From: Gaiellasilicea sp963749515
Lineage (GTDB): Bacteria > Actinomycetota > Thermoleophilia > Gaiellales > Gaiellaceae
Direction: 5' to 3'
DNA: 64,000 bases
Assembly: GCA_963749515.1 (NCBI GenBank)
Contig: CAVVMR010000001.1
Coordinates: forward strand, 950,539-1,014,538
Position numbers and translations under genes: made by a program. Shown piece after piece: positions 62,206-64,000 of this stretch (position 1 is the first letter of the stretch; each line of letters starts with the position of its first letter). The notes under the pieces are model-generated. The model was given only the letters and a program-made list of their open reading frames with translations, was not told the origin of the DNA and searched no databases.

Positions 62206-64000
62206 CTCAGACTTCTCCCCGGCGGTTGCCGAACTGCTCGACCGCTACACACCTCTGCCGCAGACCGAGCCGGACTGGGAGGCGATCCGCTCAGAGACCG
62301 TCGACAGCTCTCAGACATGGGCAGGACGTCGCCTCGTTCCTCTGGCCGCGGCACTTGCGGCGATCGTGCTGGCGCTCGCAATGGTGACACCGCTCGGAGG
62401 GGCGGTCAGGAACCGACTCGGCGACTTCTCGGCCTGGCTTCAGGGGACTCCCGGTGAGCCCGTCAGCGAGGAGGAGCAGCGAGCCTTCGATCAAGCCAAT
62501 GCGACCTGGGGATCGTTCCCCGGCTCGCCGCAGCTTCGGCAGCTCGCCGATGTGGAGGCTGACGGCGCCAGTTATCGCCTGCTCGGCTTCCGCAGCGAGG
62601 GCTCGCTTTGTCTGCGAATTGTCGCTCGCGGCAGCGCCCGCGGGTCGACGCTGAGGTGCGCCCCCGTCTCGGACCTGCGCAACGACGAGTCCCCAGCTCG
62701 CGTGCTTGTCGCCGACTGGGGTGTCGGCAGAGGCACAAAGACGAAGAAAATTGGGTTCGACACGGTGAGATCAGCTCAGGCGCAGGTGACAGCGGGGATT
62801 GCGGCCGACGGAGTCGAGGCGATCGAACTGCTCGACGATCAGGGCAGACACCGAGTACCGATGGAGTCGAACGCCTTCATCTACGTGGCCGAGGAGCCGG
62901 AGGTCGGCCAGCGAGTGACAAAGGTTCAGGCGAGGCTCGACAACGATGACCGCCTCGTCGACATCCCGCTAGCAGTGCCCCCTTCGGTATCGGCGGCGGG
63001 TTCGGCGGTGGAAACGCAGCTGGGGAGCCGGGCGGGCCGACGAAGGTCGAACGCCGCGCCGTCGGCGGTCGGATCGGCTGGCTCGACCGGCGCGAGAATC
63101 GTGGCGAGTCGGTCACGGATGTGTTCGCCGGTCGGGCGGCTCCGCAACACGAGGTCGTCTTTGGTCGGCTGCTGACACCTGATCCGTCCAGCTCTAAGCG
63201 GGTCGCGATCGTTGAGACACTAGGCTCGCACCTCGCACGCCCGGGCGACCCTCCTCGCGAGATGATCTGCAGTTACGTCGTGACGCGAGGTGGCATAGGT
63301 GGCGGCTGTAACCCAGCCAACGACCTGTTTCCGCGCAGCCCCTTCAGCTTCGGCTGGTCCACCGTTGGCGGTGGCGATCAGTTCGCCACGTTCGCCGGCA
63401 TGGCGAGCGACGAGGTCGCTCGGCTAGAAGCCTTCACGGCAACCGGGAACGCGATCCCGGTTCCACTCGCCGACAACAGCTATCTGATCGAGATCGCGAA
63501 AGCGCGATTTCCGGTCAAGATGGTCGCCTACGACAGCCAGGGCCGAGTTATTGGGATCGAGCGAACGCCCCGTGACGAAGTGACCGGTCGGGTTGTCGGC
63601 CCGCCGATTGTCGAGAAGAGCGTCGAGATACCGGAAGGCGGCAGTGCCACATTGCGCGCCCACCACACCGAAGACGGCGGCCAGTGCTGGTTCATGCGCG
63701 GCACCGGTGCGCTGAGGATGAACACCAGCGGCTGCACGCCCCGCGACTGGGAGAAAGCACCAGTGCGAGTCGGGCCAATCGGGGCGACACCGCTGATCGC
63801 GGTCGGACGAGCGAGAGGCGACGTCGTCCGAATCGTCTTCCGCTTCGATAACGGAACGGAAGCGAGCTTTACTCCGGACGACGAAGGCTACGTCCTTCAA
63901 CCGTTCCCAGAACCTCTCCGCCAAATAAGAACCCGACTGACCGAGATTCGCGCACTAGGCGCCGACGGAGCGGTGATCGATCGCCAGCTCGTCGATCGGC
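62192..64000 (+). CDS. Membrane protein downstream of ECF sigma (putative anti-sigma), frameshifted and truncated by window
   Basis: ATG 62192 (6 nt after AGGAG) opens SDFSPAVAELLDRYTPLPQT, a short cytoplasmic part, then a TM helix (LVPLAAALAAIVLALAMVTP) and an outer domain (ASYRLLGFRSEGSLCLRIVA). The frame as written ends at 63175, but its last ~60 codons look random. A shift at the C-run 62978-62982 restores FGIGGGFGGGNAAGEPGG, ERRAVGGRIGWLDRRENRGE and a long coding frame to the window end (MICSYVVTRGGIGGGCNPAN; GGQCWFMRGTGALRMNTSGC). One missing C explains it. Likely anti-sigma or sensor; no zinc HxxxCxxC motif, so a non-ZAS type. Confidence 0.8.

Overview
The window is GC-rich bacterial chromosome, densely coded on both strands. 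A WhiG/FliA-type sigma factor, SigB/F-type sigma factor, PadR regulators, biotin-dependent acyl-CoA carboxylases, GTG/TTG starts and overlapping stop/start codons all point to an actinobacterium. The protein style fits the Thermoleophilia (Gaiellales/Solirubrobacterales), but that is inference; no rRNA is present to settle it. The window begins inside metH and ends inside an anti-sigma-like gene.

Layout. 0-5.6 kb: B12 and propionate-linked genes (3' end of metH, an exported protein, an MFS transporter, meaB, threonine ammonia-lyase). 5.6-13.5 kb: a small unknown gene bracketed by perfect palindromes, a metallo-beta-lactamase/double-rhodanese protein, a YcnI-like exported protein, and a complete oligopeptide ABC transporter (oppABCDF). 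13.5-24.3 kb: acyl-CoA dehydrogenase, SCP-2 protein, biotin carboxylase/BCCP, SpoIID, a glycosidase-like protein, enoyl-CoA hydratase, a TolB-propeller/RTX fusion, a DapA-like/FAD-oxidase pair and a ribbon-helix-helix/TM protein. 24.3-35.3 kb: a SigB/F-type sigma factor divergent from a surface-protein locus. That locus holds a 1082-residue secreted protein of 13 tandem repeats, a partner carrying the same motif, a Pro-rich anchored protein and a frameshifted Ig-like protein. Two stand-alone receiver domains and a histidine kinase/response regulator pair follow.

35.3-43 kb: candidate structured RNAs, acyl-CoA carboxyltransferase, HD-GYP protein, a RodZ-C-like protein, manganese catalase and a Vps62-like membrane protein. 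43-46.2 kb: a chagasin-type cysteine-protease inhibitor tail-to-tail with a papain-like protease and a small protein sharing the protease's C-terminal domain. 46.4-55.7 kb: tRNA-Trp, WhiG-type sigma, FAD oxidase, EF-G-like GTPase, PadR module, LysE exporter, ALDH/cupin pair, RNase H. 55.7-60 kb: accessory island directly after tRNA-Gly, with a serine-recombinase remnant, HUH-type Rep, a probable HTH protein, and four small same-strand genes separated by five copies of a roughly 30-bp repeat. 60-64 kb: an exported propeller-like protein, then an ECF sigma factor with a probable, frameshifted anti-sigma partner.

The most unusual items are the 13-repeat surface protein locus (25.0-31.9 kb), the repeat-separated small-gene array (57.9-59.7 kb), the protease/shared-domain/chagasin cluster (43.3-45.3 kb), and a dispersed palindrome family that also appears, in variant form, inside the biotin carboxylase coding sequence. 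Several genes carry apparent frameshifts (30.8, 31.0, 45.2, 59.4, 63.0 kb). In an assembly from environmental DNA these could be sequencing errors, so they are described but not over-interpreted.
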